A stretch of 55,865 nucleotides of DNA from Bacteroidota bacterium (GTDB lineage: Bacteria; Bacteroidota; Bacteroidia; Bacteroidales; B18-G4), in assembly GCA_013202965.1 (NCBI GenBank), contig JABMQZ010000128.1, forward strand, positions 1-55,865, given 5' to 3'. Positions within the stretch are counted from its first letter, which is position 1. Every line of letters begins with the position of its first letter. Positions 10,201 to 19,200 of the stretch are shown in pieces. The position numbers were made by a program, and so were the translations under genes. The notes below the pieces were generated by a model, which ran no database searches, was not told the origin of the DNA, and worked only from the letters and a program-made list of their open reading frames with translations.

Positions 10201-11031
10201 GAAGAACTTCCTGCAGGTGTAAGCATTGTTGCTTCTATCGAAGAGATCTGTGCGGGAGATGAAGTTACTTTCACAGCAACTCCTGAAAATGGTGGTTCAG
10301 AACCTGCTTATCAGTGGAAAGTCAATGGTGAAAATACAGGAGATGACAGCAATCTGTTAATTACTACAGATATTGCTGATGATGACATCGTTACGTGTGA
10401 AATGACCTCATCCTTCGTATGTGCCATTAACAACCCGGCAACATCGAACCCGATCGGCATGTCGGTGAATCCTTATCCTGTTGAAATGGCCACACCTTCA
10501 GGCCCTGCTTATGTTGACCTGAATGAAACACTTATCAGCAACTACAGCACCACTAACGATCCTAATACATTAACATATACATGGACCGTTTCTCCTGAAG
10601 AAGCCTGGGAAAACCTTACAACAGATATGTATAACCTGAGCATAACATGGAAAGAAGATTTCACCGGTCAGGCAAGTATTAATGTTTTTGGTACCAATGA
10701 CTGTGGTAACGGTGCTGTTTCAGGCAATATGGATGTATCTGTTGAGAATACCTTCGGAATCGGAGAAGGAGAACTGAATGTTGGTGTTTCTGTATTCCCC
10801 AACCCGAACAACGGAACTTTCACAGTGAAATTCTCTTCCGCAAACAACGAAAATGTAAAAATGAAGATCATGAGCATTGTTGGCGAGGTAGTTTACAATG
10901 AAGAAGAACTCAGTGTGAATGGTGAATTTATTAAAGTAATAGACCTCAGTAAATATGCCAAAGGGGTTTACTTCCTGATAATTGAAAACAACAACAAGAT
11001 TCTTACCGAGAAGATTGTTGTACAGCAATAA
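7234..11031 (+). CDS. C25 gingipain-family cysteine peptidase with PKD and three tandem Ig domains, T9SS-secreted
   Basis: A 1265-residue secreted cysteine endopeptidase. The signal peptide covers about 1-30 (ends IFA/DE). The pro-domain and catalytic domain resemble those of the genes at 3408 and 19897 (NDEGAPNLPG, GITPFQYNP). Predicted catalytic residues are H495 in HRDHGN and C527 in SINCLTGKY. After the C25 Ig domain the architecture departs from its relatives. It has a PKD domain (about 726-812, NFTDLSQGTP and WLWTFEGG), then three 90-residue Ig repeats (815-1083) with a Cys pair in each, then a PKD-like domain (about 1085-1175), and the T9SS tail from FPNPN. It lacks the Rossmann-like and jelly-roll-like modules. 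The gene has a promoter box at 7171 and is 23 bp from the next gene, so the two are probably co-transcribed. Confidence 0.93.
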   Translation: MKISVFVKQMGIKLFTLMVMALFISSTIFADEVRYTDSWANQGYNLVQSENTRVNIIHSVNSFSFNNMLINGEEMTVINMPGVLLPNDEGAPNLPGAGRYIAMPVGATAKLNIVSMRTETFSNIEIAPSPRIPFENDDSPLHYEKNMAIYGQNAFYPANPVKLSEPAKIRGVDVVMMGITPFQYNPLTKELIVLRDIEVEVVFEGGNGQFGDEKYRSRWWDRIMADAIMNYGSLPLMDYNWMHEGSQRAGDGCEYLIITPDGADYVARADEIAEFRNKQGILTEVVTLTDVGGNTTSAIETFINNAYNNWSIPPSGVLLLGDFGTSSTNNVIAPIYNSYCASDNIYADVDGDHLPEMAFGRITANNTTQLETMVSKFIDHETNPPTNPDFYNNPITAVGWQTERWFQICGEAVGGYWKNTLGKDPVRINAIYSGTPGSTWSTAPNTATVVNYFGPNGLGYIPAMPSTLGGWSGGNATMINNTINNGAFIMLHRDHGNTTLWGEPYYTNANIGMLTNEDLTYVMSINCLTGKYNWSGECFTEKFHRHTSGGHNSGAIGLTAASETSYSFVNDTYVWGSIDNMWPGFMPLYGTEFPQDYIMPAFGNASGKYFLQQSGWPYNTSNKRVTYHLFHHHGGAFMTLYSEIPVDLSVVHDNVIPFGSTAFNVTANNGSLISLYYDGEILATATGTGSPVVMNLPALPLNSDVTLTVTKQNFFRYEAIIPVLEVLQANFEADITSICPDGVVNFTDLSQGTPIAWLWTFEGGDPASSTDQNPQGITYNTPGTWDVTLEVTSTSSSNSYTINDYITVMENVTVVAAVTATAEDICEGEEVSFTVTVDNGGLTPAFQWKLNGVDVGGGTDIYVTNSLADGDIVNCEVTSSLECTIENPVMSNDIVMTVNENLPVGITIDTETVEICAGSEVIFTAIPENGGDTPVYQWKVNGIDVGTNSAEYTTSDLVDGDMVSCELLSNANCITGNPAMSNEITITVFEELPAGVSIVASIEEICAGDEVTFTATPENGGSEPAYQWKVNGENTGDDSNLLITTDIADDDIVTCEMTSSFVCAINNPATSNPIGMSVNPYPVEMATPSGPAYVDLNETLISNYSTTNDPNTLTYTWTVSPEEAWENLTTDMYNLSITWKEDFTGQASINVFGTNDCGNGAVSGNMDVSVENTFGIGEGELNVGVSVFPNPNNGTFTVKFSSANNENVKMKIMSIVGEVVYNEEELSVNGEFIKVIDLSKYAKGVYFLIIENNNKILTEKIVVQQ
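9676..10485 (+). repeat. Three tandem 270-bp repeats encoding Ig-like domains
   Basis: Copies start at 9676, 9946 and 10216, exactly 270 bp (90 residues) apart. Shared landmarks are E(D/E)IC-G-EV-FT near the start, NGG--P-(F/Y)QWK(L/V)NG in the middle, and a second Cys in V-CE before NP--SN. The Cys spacing fits an intradomain disulfide, as in bacterial Ig-like adhesion domains. Confidence 0.85.
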
Positions 11032-11054
11032 GTGTTAACTTAAACTCAATAATC

Positions 11055-12521
11055 ATGAAAAAACTTTTATTTGCAGTATCGCTCGTTTTTGCGATCTCTA
11101 TTGTATTTGGACAACAAGTTGACCGCGACAAGGTTATACTTGAAATCGGGACTGGTACATGGTGTACCTATTGTCCCGGGGCAGCCATGGGCGCTGATGA
11201 TCTTGTAGCCAACGGGCATCCCGTGGCTGTGATCGAAAACCATAATGGTGATGCTTTTGCCAACCAGTATTCGAATGCACGGAACAGCTATTATGGCATT
11301 TCTGGTTATCCAACAGCCTTTTTTGACGGTGTTTATTCCGTTGTTGGCGGCAGCCATTCTTCTTCCATGTATTCGACTTATCTTCCTTATGTGAACCTGC
11401 GCGCTGCCGTACCCTCATCATTTATCCTTGAACTGTATGGAACACATAACGGTAGCAATTATGATATGGTGGCCAAGATCTATAAGGTTGCTTCCTATAC
11501 CGGACCGGATCCTGTTTACCAACTTACTATCACTGAATCTGACATCCAGTATTCCTGGCAGGGCCAGACGGAACTGAACTTTGTTAACCGTCTTATGGTA
11601 CCGGATGAAAACGGAACAGTGATCAATTTCGATGACAGCGATACCGTCACCCTTAATCTTAATTTTACAATGGGTGGATGGCCACTGTCTCATGTCGAAT
11701 TCGTTGCATTCATACAGAATAACACCTCCAAAGAGATCCTTCAGGGGATGAAGGTGCCTGCTGTATTCCTGCAAGCTCCTCCGGTACCTCCAGTGGCTGA
11801 TTTTGAAGCTGATGCTACACAAAGTTGTGAAGGTTATGAAGTACAGTTCACCGATCTTTCAACAGGAAATCCAACACAGTGGTCATGGGTCTTCCCCGGT
11901 GGAACACCCGATGTTTCTACTGAACAAAATCCTGTTGTAGTTTATGCAGAAGAAGGTTTATACGATGTTTCGCTTGAAGCAGCAAATAGTGCCGGTAATG
12001 GGAATATCCTTAAAGAAGATTATATGGATATCTCTTTCACACCTGAACAACCTGAAATCAGCCTTGTAGACTATACACTGTATTCAAGTGCTAATGATGG
12101 AAACCAGTGGTACCTGAACGATGAGATTATTGCAGGAGCAAGCTCACAAAGCTATGTTCCTATAGATAACGGAACATACACGCTCACCGTTACACAGGGC
12201 AATTGCACCTCTGAATTCTCCCTTGGACATGAAGTATTGTGGGTAGGAATCCAGGAACAATTTGCCAATCGGGCACTAAAGATCTATCCTACCCCTAACC
12301 AGGGAAGGTTTACCCTGGAGATTAATATCCAAACTCCTGACCTGCTCAGCTTGAAAGTGTATGATGCCATGAAGTCAGTGGTTTACCAGGAAGACAATAT
12401 CCAGGTAAACGGTCCTTTTAAGAAACAGGTCGACCTTGGACAGCTTCCGAATGGTATCTATTTCATGGTACTTGAAGGAGCTGCAAATCAGTACTTTCAA
12501 AAGCTGGTTATCCAGAAATAA
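11055..12521 (+). CDS. Omp28-like thioredoxin-fold secreted protein with PKD domain and T9SS tail
   Basis: A 488-residue secreted protein. Residues 1-19 are a signal peptide (cut before QQV). Residues 20-250 resemble the Omp28-related family: a thioredoxin-like start EIGTGTWCTYCPG with a CxxC pair (C37, C40), followed by YGISGYPTAFFDG, the cis-Pro region of thioredoxin folds. A PKD domain covers about 252-335 (FTDLSTGNP, WSWVFPGG). A short beta domain and a type A T9SS tail (YPTPN...LVIQK) follow. It lies 23 bp after the C25 gene at 7234 and ends at a strong terminator, so it probably shares that gene's mRNA. A role in disulfide formation of the Cys-rich exported proteases is possible but is only inferred from the CxxC and the context. 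Confidence 0.85.
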   Translation: MKKLLFAVSLVFAISIVFGQQVDRDKVILEIGTGTWCTYCPGAAMGADDLVANGHPVAVIENHNGDAFANQYSNARNSYYGISGYPTAFFDGVYSVVGGSHSSSMYSTYLPYVNLRAAVPSSFILELYGTHNGSNYDMVAKIYKVASYTGPDPVYQLTITESDIQYSWQGQTELNFVNRLMVPDENGTVINFDDSDTVTLNLNFTMGGWPLSHVEFVAFIQNNTSKEILQGMKVPAVFLQAPPVPPVADFEADATQSCEGYEVQFTDLSTGNPTQWSWVFPGGTPDVSTEQNPVVVYAEEGLYDVSLEAANSAGNGNILKEDYMDISFTPEQPEISLVDYTLYSSANDGNQWYLNDEIIAGASSQSYVPIDNGTYTLTVTQGNCTSEFSLGHEVLWVGIQEQFANRALKIYPTPNQGRFTLEINIQTPDLLSLKVYDAMKSVVYQEDNIQVNGPFKKQVDLGQLPNGIYFMVLEGAANQYFQKLVIQK

Positions 12522-12542
12522 GAATTTTCATAATCCGATATT

Positions 12543-12573
12543 AAAAACCATCGCCGATAGCGATGGTTTTTTT
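12543..12573 (+). terminator. Rho-independent terminator
   Basis: CCATCGC (548-554), loop CGATA, GCGATGG (560-566), then a run of seven T, 22 bp after the Omp28-like stop codon. Confidence 0.9.
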
Positions 12574-12611
12574 ATTTCTGCATCAGTTCTTCCACAAATT
12601 CAATTAATTAC

Positions 12612-12619
12612 TACTTTTG
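12612..12619 (+). promoter_or_regulatory. Bacteroidota -7 promoter box TACTTTTG
   Basis: TACTTTTG followed by C matches TAnnTTTG. It lies just after a terminator and 89 bp before the ATG at 12708. The -33 element is unclear. Confidence 0.5.
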
Positions 12620-12707
12620 CTCAGACAACCTTATCAATTTAATAACTGTCTACAGAATATACTCCACTGAGGCCAGTATTTTTATTATCAAACCAACGTA
12701 AACAAAT

Positions 12708-15700
12708 ATGAAACCTATTCGACTCCTTAGTATCCTAGTGATGATTGCAATTGCAATCCCTTCACTTTCATTTGCACAAAAAGAAAAAGACCATAATACC
12801 GAGAAAGCCAATTGGCGTGTCGACAACAATGGCTATTGGAAAGAAATGGCTGAAAAAGGCCTTAGTACATTAAATCCTGTTACAGATGTCCCTCAGGCTA
12901 TATATACCGGGTCAGGAATTGATGCGCTCAGCTCTATCACTGAAGATTCGCCTGATGTGCCCGTAACAACGGAAAATAGTACACAGAGCGAAAACTCTAT
13001 TTTCATTAATCCGGCTGACCCACAAAATATTCTCAACTCCAATAATTCAACAGCCAATCCTTACCCACCTTTGTATGGGGCCAATGACCTGTATTCTTTC
13101 GATGGCGGACTCACATGGACAGGAGAGATTCAGGGCGCCGGCGAAAGTAATTCCGGTGACCCGGCAGTCGTGATCGGGAACAATGGCTGGTATTATGTGA
13201 ATTATATAATCAATGGCAGCTACGGACAACAGGTGGCCTACTCCAGCGATCAGGGAAGCAGCTGGAATATAGCAGTGATCGATGATGGTAGTTCTGCATA
13301 TGTACTGGACAAAAATCATTTCTGGATCGACAATAATTCCGGCAGTCCTTATGACGGGCATTTGTATTGTGCATGGACAGATTTTGGAGGATCATTTAAT
13401 AATGACATTGCATTATCTTATTCATCCGATCAGGGAATAACATGGTCAACCTCCAAAAATATCAGCGCTGCAGTGAATGCAGGCAGCCATTGTCAGGGTG
13501 TGAACATCAACACCGGCCCCAATGGTGAAGTGTACGCTGTTTATGCCATTTATGATGCCAAGGCAGATGAAAATGCCCAGGGTATGTCCCGATCTTTGGA
13601 TGGTGGAGCCACCTGGGAGCCCGGAACAAGGATCATTGAAAATATACGTGGTATTCGCTCTTCGGAAACATCCAAAAACCAGCGCGTTAACTCTTTCCCT
13701 GTTCTTGCTGTTGACATTAGCGACGGATTTTACAGTGGCAATCTTTACCTGGTGTGGACAAACATTGGCACACCGGGAATCAATACCGGAAATGATATCG
13801 ATGTTTATATGATCCGTTCCGAAGATCAGGGCGACAGCTGGAGCAACCCCATCAAGGTAAACCAGGATGATGCAGGCCTCGGACATGAGCATTATTTCCC
13901 ATGGATCACCTGCGATCCTGTTACGGGTACATTGAGTGTGGTTTTCTATGACGACAGGAATGTTGGCGGAAACCAGTGTGAAGTATTTTGTGCCAACTCC
14001 TTTGATGGAGGAGATACCTGGGAAGATTTTAAGGTGAGTGATGTATCCTTCACGCCCTCTCCTGTTCCGGGACTCGCTACTGGATACATGGGAGACTATC
14101 TGGGTATTGCTGCACGCGACTCTTATGTTTATCCCTGCTGGACCGATAACAGGACAGGAACTACTATGACATATGTTTCTCCATACGTGACCAATAACCT
14201 CTCAAGACCTTATGACCTTATTGCAAACCTGAATGAAGAAACCGGTTCAGTTGATCTGGAATGGCAGTATGATGTGGCCTCCGGATTTCTATATTTTATC
14301 CTTTACAGAGACGGTGAAGAGATTGCTCAGCCAATAATTACATCTTTCACTGACCAGTTACCCGATTACGGTGTCTACCAGTATAAAGTCACAGCTTTTT
14401 ATGAGATTGAAGGCGAGTCAACACCGGCAGCCACAAGCCTGCAATGGGGAAATCCGCATATTTTTGTAACACCTGATGAACTCGAACAGGTACTTCAACC
14501 CGACAGCACAGCCGTACAATATCTGAACATCACCAATACCGGCGAACTTGATTTGCATTTTGATATCTCAACATTTATTCTAACGGATAAAGATGACCCC
14601 AAAGACTATTGTGCTGGCAGTGGTGGTTGCGATGAGTATATCGGCCAGGTACAGTTCGGCGATATCAACAACACCTCCGCTTGTAGCGGATATCATGATT
14701 ATACAACATTAAGTACCAGCATCAGCGTTGGTGAATCTATCCCTATTACGGTAAGCAATGGCAACACCTGGACCGGAGATGAGTGCGGCATATGGATCGA
14801 CTGGAACCAGAATGAAGACTTTAGCGATGACGCACCCATTAACGTAAGTGGCGGACCTGGCGTGTTTACTGCCATTATCACTCCTCCTGATGGCGCAATA
14901 GGAGGCACAACGCGTATGCGGATCAGGATACAATATTATGGCACTCCGGAACCCTGTGGCAGCACCAGCTATGGAGAAGTGGAAGATTATAGTGTGAACG
15001 TGATCAGCTGGTTAATGCTGAATCCGACATCAGGCACCATTGCTGCCGGAGAAAGCATGCAAGCAGCAGTTACCTTCGATGCCACAGGAATGGCAATTGG
15101 GGAATACCTGGCTGAATTCTCAATTTCAAGTGATGACCCCGACCTCCCTGAAGTGACAGTTCCCGTTAGTATGCTGGTCAGTGAATATGTTGTAGTGGCA
15201 TCCGCTGATCCGGAGGGTGTTTGCTATGGAGGGACAGTACAACTTCATACCGAAGTTTTCGGTGGTCTTGGCAGTTATGCTTATTCATGGACCTCCGACC
15301 CGGTAGGGTTCACGTCTACATTCCAGAACCCACAGGTCATTCCTGAAGTAAATACCATCTATTATGTTGAAGCAGCCGATGGAACAAATACAGGATCTGG
15401 TCAGGTCAGCGTAAGTGTTTACGAACTTCCGGAAGTAACTCTCGGTGCAGATACCACAATTTGCGAGGGCGAGGCAAACACCTTCGATGCCGGTATAGGA
15501 TTTAAAACCTATGAATGGCAGGACGGTTCCAGCGAACAAACATTCACCGCCTATGAAAATGGCATCTATTGGGTGGAAGTTACCAATGATTTCGATTGTG
15601 TAAGCCGTGACTCTGTGGAACTGTTTATTCATCCACTGGCACCGCAACCTGCCAAACCCGCAGGACCGGGGATGGTTGATCTTTATGAAGGAAACATTTC

Positions 15701-16190
15701 CGACTATATTACTTCTGAGTTACCGGATGCATTGGATTACCTCTGGGAACTTGACCCTGCAGGTGCGGGGGAAGTATTCAATAGCGGTTTCGATGTCAGC
15801 ATCAAATGGGATACCGCTTATGTCGGTCAGGCCTGGCTGAAAGTAATGGTCACTAATATTTGTGGTGACAGTCCCTGGTCGGACAGCCTCGAGATCATGA
15901 TCGTTAATACTTTCGGCATCAATGATATTGAACAGGAACTTGGCCTGGAGATTTATCCGAATCCCAGCAGCGGAACTTTTACAATTGAATTCAATTCCCT
16001 GAAGGAAATGTATGTGAATATCCATGTAATGAATAAGCTCAGTGCTGTTGTTTACCAATTGGAAAATATTCATCTCACTGAACATTATACCAAGCGAATT
16101 AATCTCGGCCACCTTGCGGAAGGAATGTATACACTCACTGTTGATAGTGAAAGAGGCAGGCTAAGCAGACAGCTGATCATCAGAAAATAA
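12708..16190 (+). CDS. Secreted Asp-box (BNR) beta-propeller protein with GEVED domain and T9SS tail
   Basis: A 1160-residue secreted protein. Signal peptide 1-23 (SFA/QKE). Residues 100-490 carry at least six Asp-boxes of the S-D-G--W type (SFDGGLTW, SSDQGSSW, SSDQGITW, SLDGGATW, SEDQGDSW, SFDGGDTW), which means a sialidase-type beta-propeller. I see no FRIP motif, so sialidase activity is not supported and the propeller may only bind ligands. Next come an FN3-like domain (about 495-590), a GEVED domain (about 625-770, ECGIWIDWNQN and GEVEDYSVNV), an ASH-like domain ending SSDDPDLPEVTVPVSMLV, Ig-like and PKD-like domains, and the T9SS tail from YPNPS. It is the only protein of the island's first 41 kb, apart from the Omp28-like protein and the small barrel, without a peptidase domain. 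It could be a surface adhesin or an inactive glycan binder. Confidence 0.85.
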   Translation: MKPIRLLSILVMIAIAIPSLSFAQKEKDHNTEKANWRVDNNGYWKEMAEKGLSTLNPVTDVPQAIYTGSGIDALSSITEDSPDVPVTTENSTQSENSIFINPADPQNILNSNNSTANPYPPLYGANDLYSFDGGLTWTGEIQGAGESNSGDPAVVIGNNGWYYVNYIINGSYGQQVAYSSDQGSSWNIAVIDDGSSAYVLDKNHFWIDNNSGSPYDGHLYCAWTDFGGSFNNDIALSYSSDQGITWSTSKNISAAVNAGSHCQGVNINTGPNGEVYAVYAIYDAKADENAQGMSRSLDGGATWEPGTRIIENIRGIRSSETSKNQRVNSFPVLAVDISDGFYSGNLYLVWTNIGTPGINTGNDIDVYMIRSEDQGDSWSNPIKVNQDDAGLGHEHYFPWITCDPVTGTLSVVFYDDRNVGGNQCEVFCANSFDGGDTWEDFKVSDVSFTPSPVPGLATGYMGDYLGIAARDSYVYPCWTDNRTGTTMTYVSPYVTNNLSRPYDLIANLNEETGSVDLEWQYDVASGFLYFILYRDGEEIAQPIITSFTDQLPDYGVYQYKVTAFYEIEGESTPAATSLQWGNPHIFVTPDELEQVLQPDSTAVQYLNITNTGELDLHFDISTFILTDKDDPKDYCAGSGGCDEYIGQVQFGDINNTSACSGYHDYTTLSTSISVGESIPITVSNGNTWTGDECGIWIDWNQNEDFSDDAPINVSGGPGVFTAIITPPDGAIGGTTRMRIRIQYYGTPEPCGSTSYGEVEDYSVNVISWLMLNPTSGTIAAGESMQAAVTFDATGMAIGEYLAEFSISSDDPDLPEVTVPVSMLVSEYVVVASADPEGVCYGGTVQLHTEVFGGLGSYAYSWTSDPVGFTSTFQNPQVIPEVNTIYYVEAADGTNTGSGQVSVSVYELPEVTLGADTTICEGEANTFDAGIGFKTYEWQDGSSEQTFTAYENGIYWVEVTNDFDCVSRDSVELFIHPLAPQPAKPAGPGMVDLYEGNISDYITSELPDALDYLWELDPAGAGEVFNSGFDVSIKWDTAYVGQAWLKVMVTNICGDSPWSDSLEIMIVNTFGINDIEQELGLEIYPNPSSGTFTIEFNSLKEMYVNIHVMNKLSAVVYQLENIHLTEHYTKRINLGHLAEGMYTLTVDSERGRLSRQLIIRK

Positions 16191-16295
16191 GAATTCTGGC
16201 AACCATTTCATTCATATTTGTGTCTTCATTATGGATTAAAAAAATTAATGCAGATCATAATATATTTATTAATTAAGCACGCTAATTTATTTTAC

Positions 16296-19200
16296 ATGAA
16301 AAAACTATCCTTACTGCTCATCAGTGCACTCATTTTTACTACTTCATATAGTGGTGAAGTCACTAAAACATACAGTTTTGGCAATTATAAAATTGAAAAT
16401 GCCGGAGAATATCAGCTGATTCGTTTCGATAACAGCCTCAATACAGGATTTACAGGGGAGCCATCCCTTCCGTGGTTTGCAGTAAAATTGCTGCTTCCAC
16501 CCGGAGAGAAAGCGGTATCCTTCACGCTAAGCGGGCAAAAAGAGACTTCCATTCCCGGAACATACACCCTGTATCCTCAGCAGGCTTCACGCCCTATTTC
16601 ACACGGTGGCTCAGGGATCTTCCAATTCAATGAAGATGTCTATCAATCCGGAAAAGCATATCCTGCTGAAGCCTACGGAAGCATCAGTACTGAATACATG
16701 AACGGTTACAGTATTGCTTTGCTAAATATCTGTCCGCTGATCTATCTGCCGGCAGATGGTCAATTATCTTACTATACCGAAATGACGGTAAGCATAAAAA
16801 CCGAAAACATCAGGGAAGCAGAAAATGCCCTGACGATGCTCAGCAGTACTGACAGGGTGCTGAATAAGCTCAATTCATTTATCCAGAACGCCGGTATGAT
16901 ATCGAGATACCCGCTTAAGGAAAACCGCTCAGACGATTATCAATTGCTTATCATTACCCCACAAGCATTTGAAAACGAATTTGACAACCTGAGCGAAATG
17001 TATCTTTTCAGGGGAATCAAATCAGAAGTGGTGAGCGTTGAGGAAATCGGCAGTACCATGAGCGGGCAGGACCTCCCTGAACAGATCAGGAATTACATTA
17101 TACAAGAGTACCAGGTTTACAATGTGGAATTTGTTCTTCTGGGCGGGGATGTAGAACACGTTCCCTACCGCGGATTTTATTGTTATGTGCAATCCGGTTC
17201 AGGTTATTCAGATGATAATATCCCGGCTGATCTCTATTATTCAGGCCTCGACGGCACCTGGAACGACAATGGGGATAACCTCTGGGGAGAGATCGGGGAA
17301 GATGATCTTTTGCCAGATATTGCAGTAGGGCGTTTTTCTTTCAGCAACCTGACTGAGCTGAATGCCATGATCCACAAAACCACTGCTTACCAGGATGAGC
17401 CTGTCCTTGGTGAGATGACCAATCCACTGCTTGCAGGAGAACATCTCTGGAACAACCCAATTACCTGGGGTTCTGATTATATGCGCCTGTTGGTGGGATT
17501 TCACGATGACAATGGCTATACCACCATCGGGATACCCCCGGAACAAACTATCGATTCCCTGTATGAAAGATACCAGAGCTGGGGAGGAAGCACGATCATG
17601 GCTGAGATCAATGAGGGAAAATCCTTTGTTCACCATTGCGGCCATGCGAACTCGTCTACAGTCATGCATCTTGGAATAAGCGACATTACCAATGCTAATT
17701 TTTCACAGGTAAACGGGACCATCCACAACTACACCTTTGTGCAAAGTCATGGCTGTATTTGCGGTGCATTCGATAATTCCGATTGTATCATGGAGCATAT
17801 GGTTTTCATCGACAATTTCGCAGCTGCAGTCATTGGCAACTCGAGGTACGGATGGTTCAACGAAGGGCAAACCGAAGGCCCTGCAGCTCACCTTCACCGT
17901 GAAATGGTAGATGCTTTATACGAGGAAGAGATTGGCAGGATCGGTGCTGCTTTTGTTGAATGCAAAATAGAGACCGCCCCCTGGGTCAATGCCCCGGGCC
18001 AGCATGAGGAAGGCGCCCTGCGCTGGAACTTTTATGATATCAATATACTTGGAGATCCCACTCTTCAACTGTGGACAGAGGAACCTTTCACCGTGGATGC
18101 CTTATTTACAGCTCCGATCCAACTTGGGGCAGCTTTCATGGATGTCACCGTGTTAAATGGAGGAACTCCCGTTGAAGGATTGATGTGTGCGCTTACCAAA
18201 GAGGGAGTGCTGCACGGAACAGCCATCACGGATGTCAACGGCGAAGCCACCATTATCATCGATCCCCTGATCACAACACTGGGAACTGCTGAACTTACCA
18301 TCAGCGGGTACAACTGCCTGACGAAATCATATAATATTATTGTTTCTCCGGCATCAGGACCGTTCATCATCTATTATGAACATATTCTCGATGATACACT
18401 TGGAGGAAATAGCAACGGGCTTCCGGATTATGGTGAATCCATTCTTATGACCATCATGCTGGCAAATGCCGGAGTAGCAGATGCTTTTAATGTTACAGCT
18501 ACGCTGAACAGCGATGATGAATTCATTACCATTACCGATGATCAGGGTGATTATGGTACTATTGTAGCAGGTACAAGCGGAGGCACGATCAACGACTATG
18601 CTTTTGATGTAGATGAATATGTGCCTGATCAGCATGTGGTCAACTTTACAATGAATATCTCAGGAGACGGGAAAGAAAACTGGATGGCCGAGTTTAACAT
18701 AACACTCAATGCCCCGGTTCTGGAAGCCGGTCAAATGACAATTGATGATATTGCCGGAGGCAACGGCAACGGTTTCCTTGATCCGGGTGAGACAGCCATC
18801 CTGAGCATTGGTGTATTGAACACCGGGCACAGTGATGCTCCGGATGCAGAAGCAAGCCTCAGCACCATAAGTAGCTGGGTAAGCTTCACCAATAGTTCCT
18901 TTGAACTGGGAGATCTCCTGCCGGGGGTAAATACATTTGCTGAATTTGAAATTACCATTGATGAAGATACTCCCATCGGAACTGTGGTTAACTTTAACTT
19001 TGATGTGACATCCGGAGCATATACGGTTCTGGAAGATTATGCCGCAACCATCGGGATCCTGGTAGAAGACTGGGAAAGCGGCGGTTTTACAAGCTTCAAC
19101 TGGCAGTTCGCCGCTGATGCACCATGGGAAATGTGTAGCATTGAACCATGGGAGGGAACCTATTGCTCCAAATCGGGCAACATCGGCGACAACCAGGAAT

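Noticed and set aside
12708-16190. Calling the Asp-box protein a sialidase
   Set aside because: Asp-boxes only define the propeller fold; no FRIP motif or clear Arg triad was seen, so the enzyme name is not supported.
16218-16295. Upstream start for the C25 gene at 16296
   Set aside because: It would place 26 residues before a complete signal peptide.
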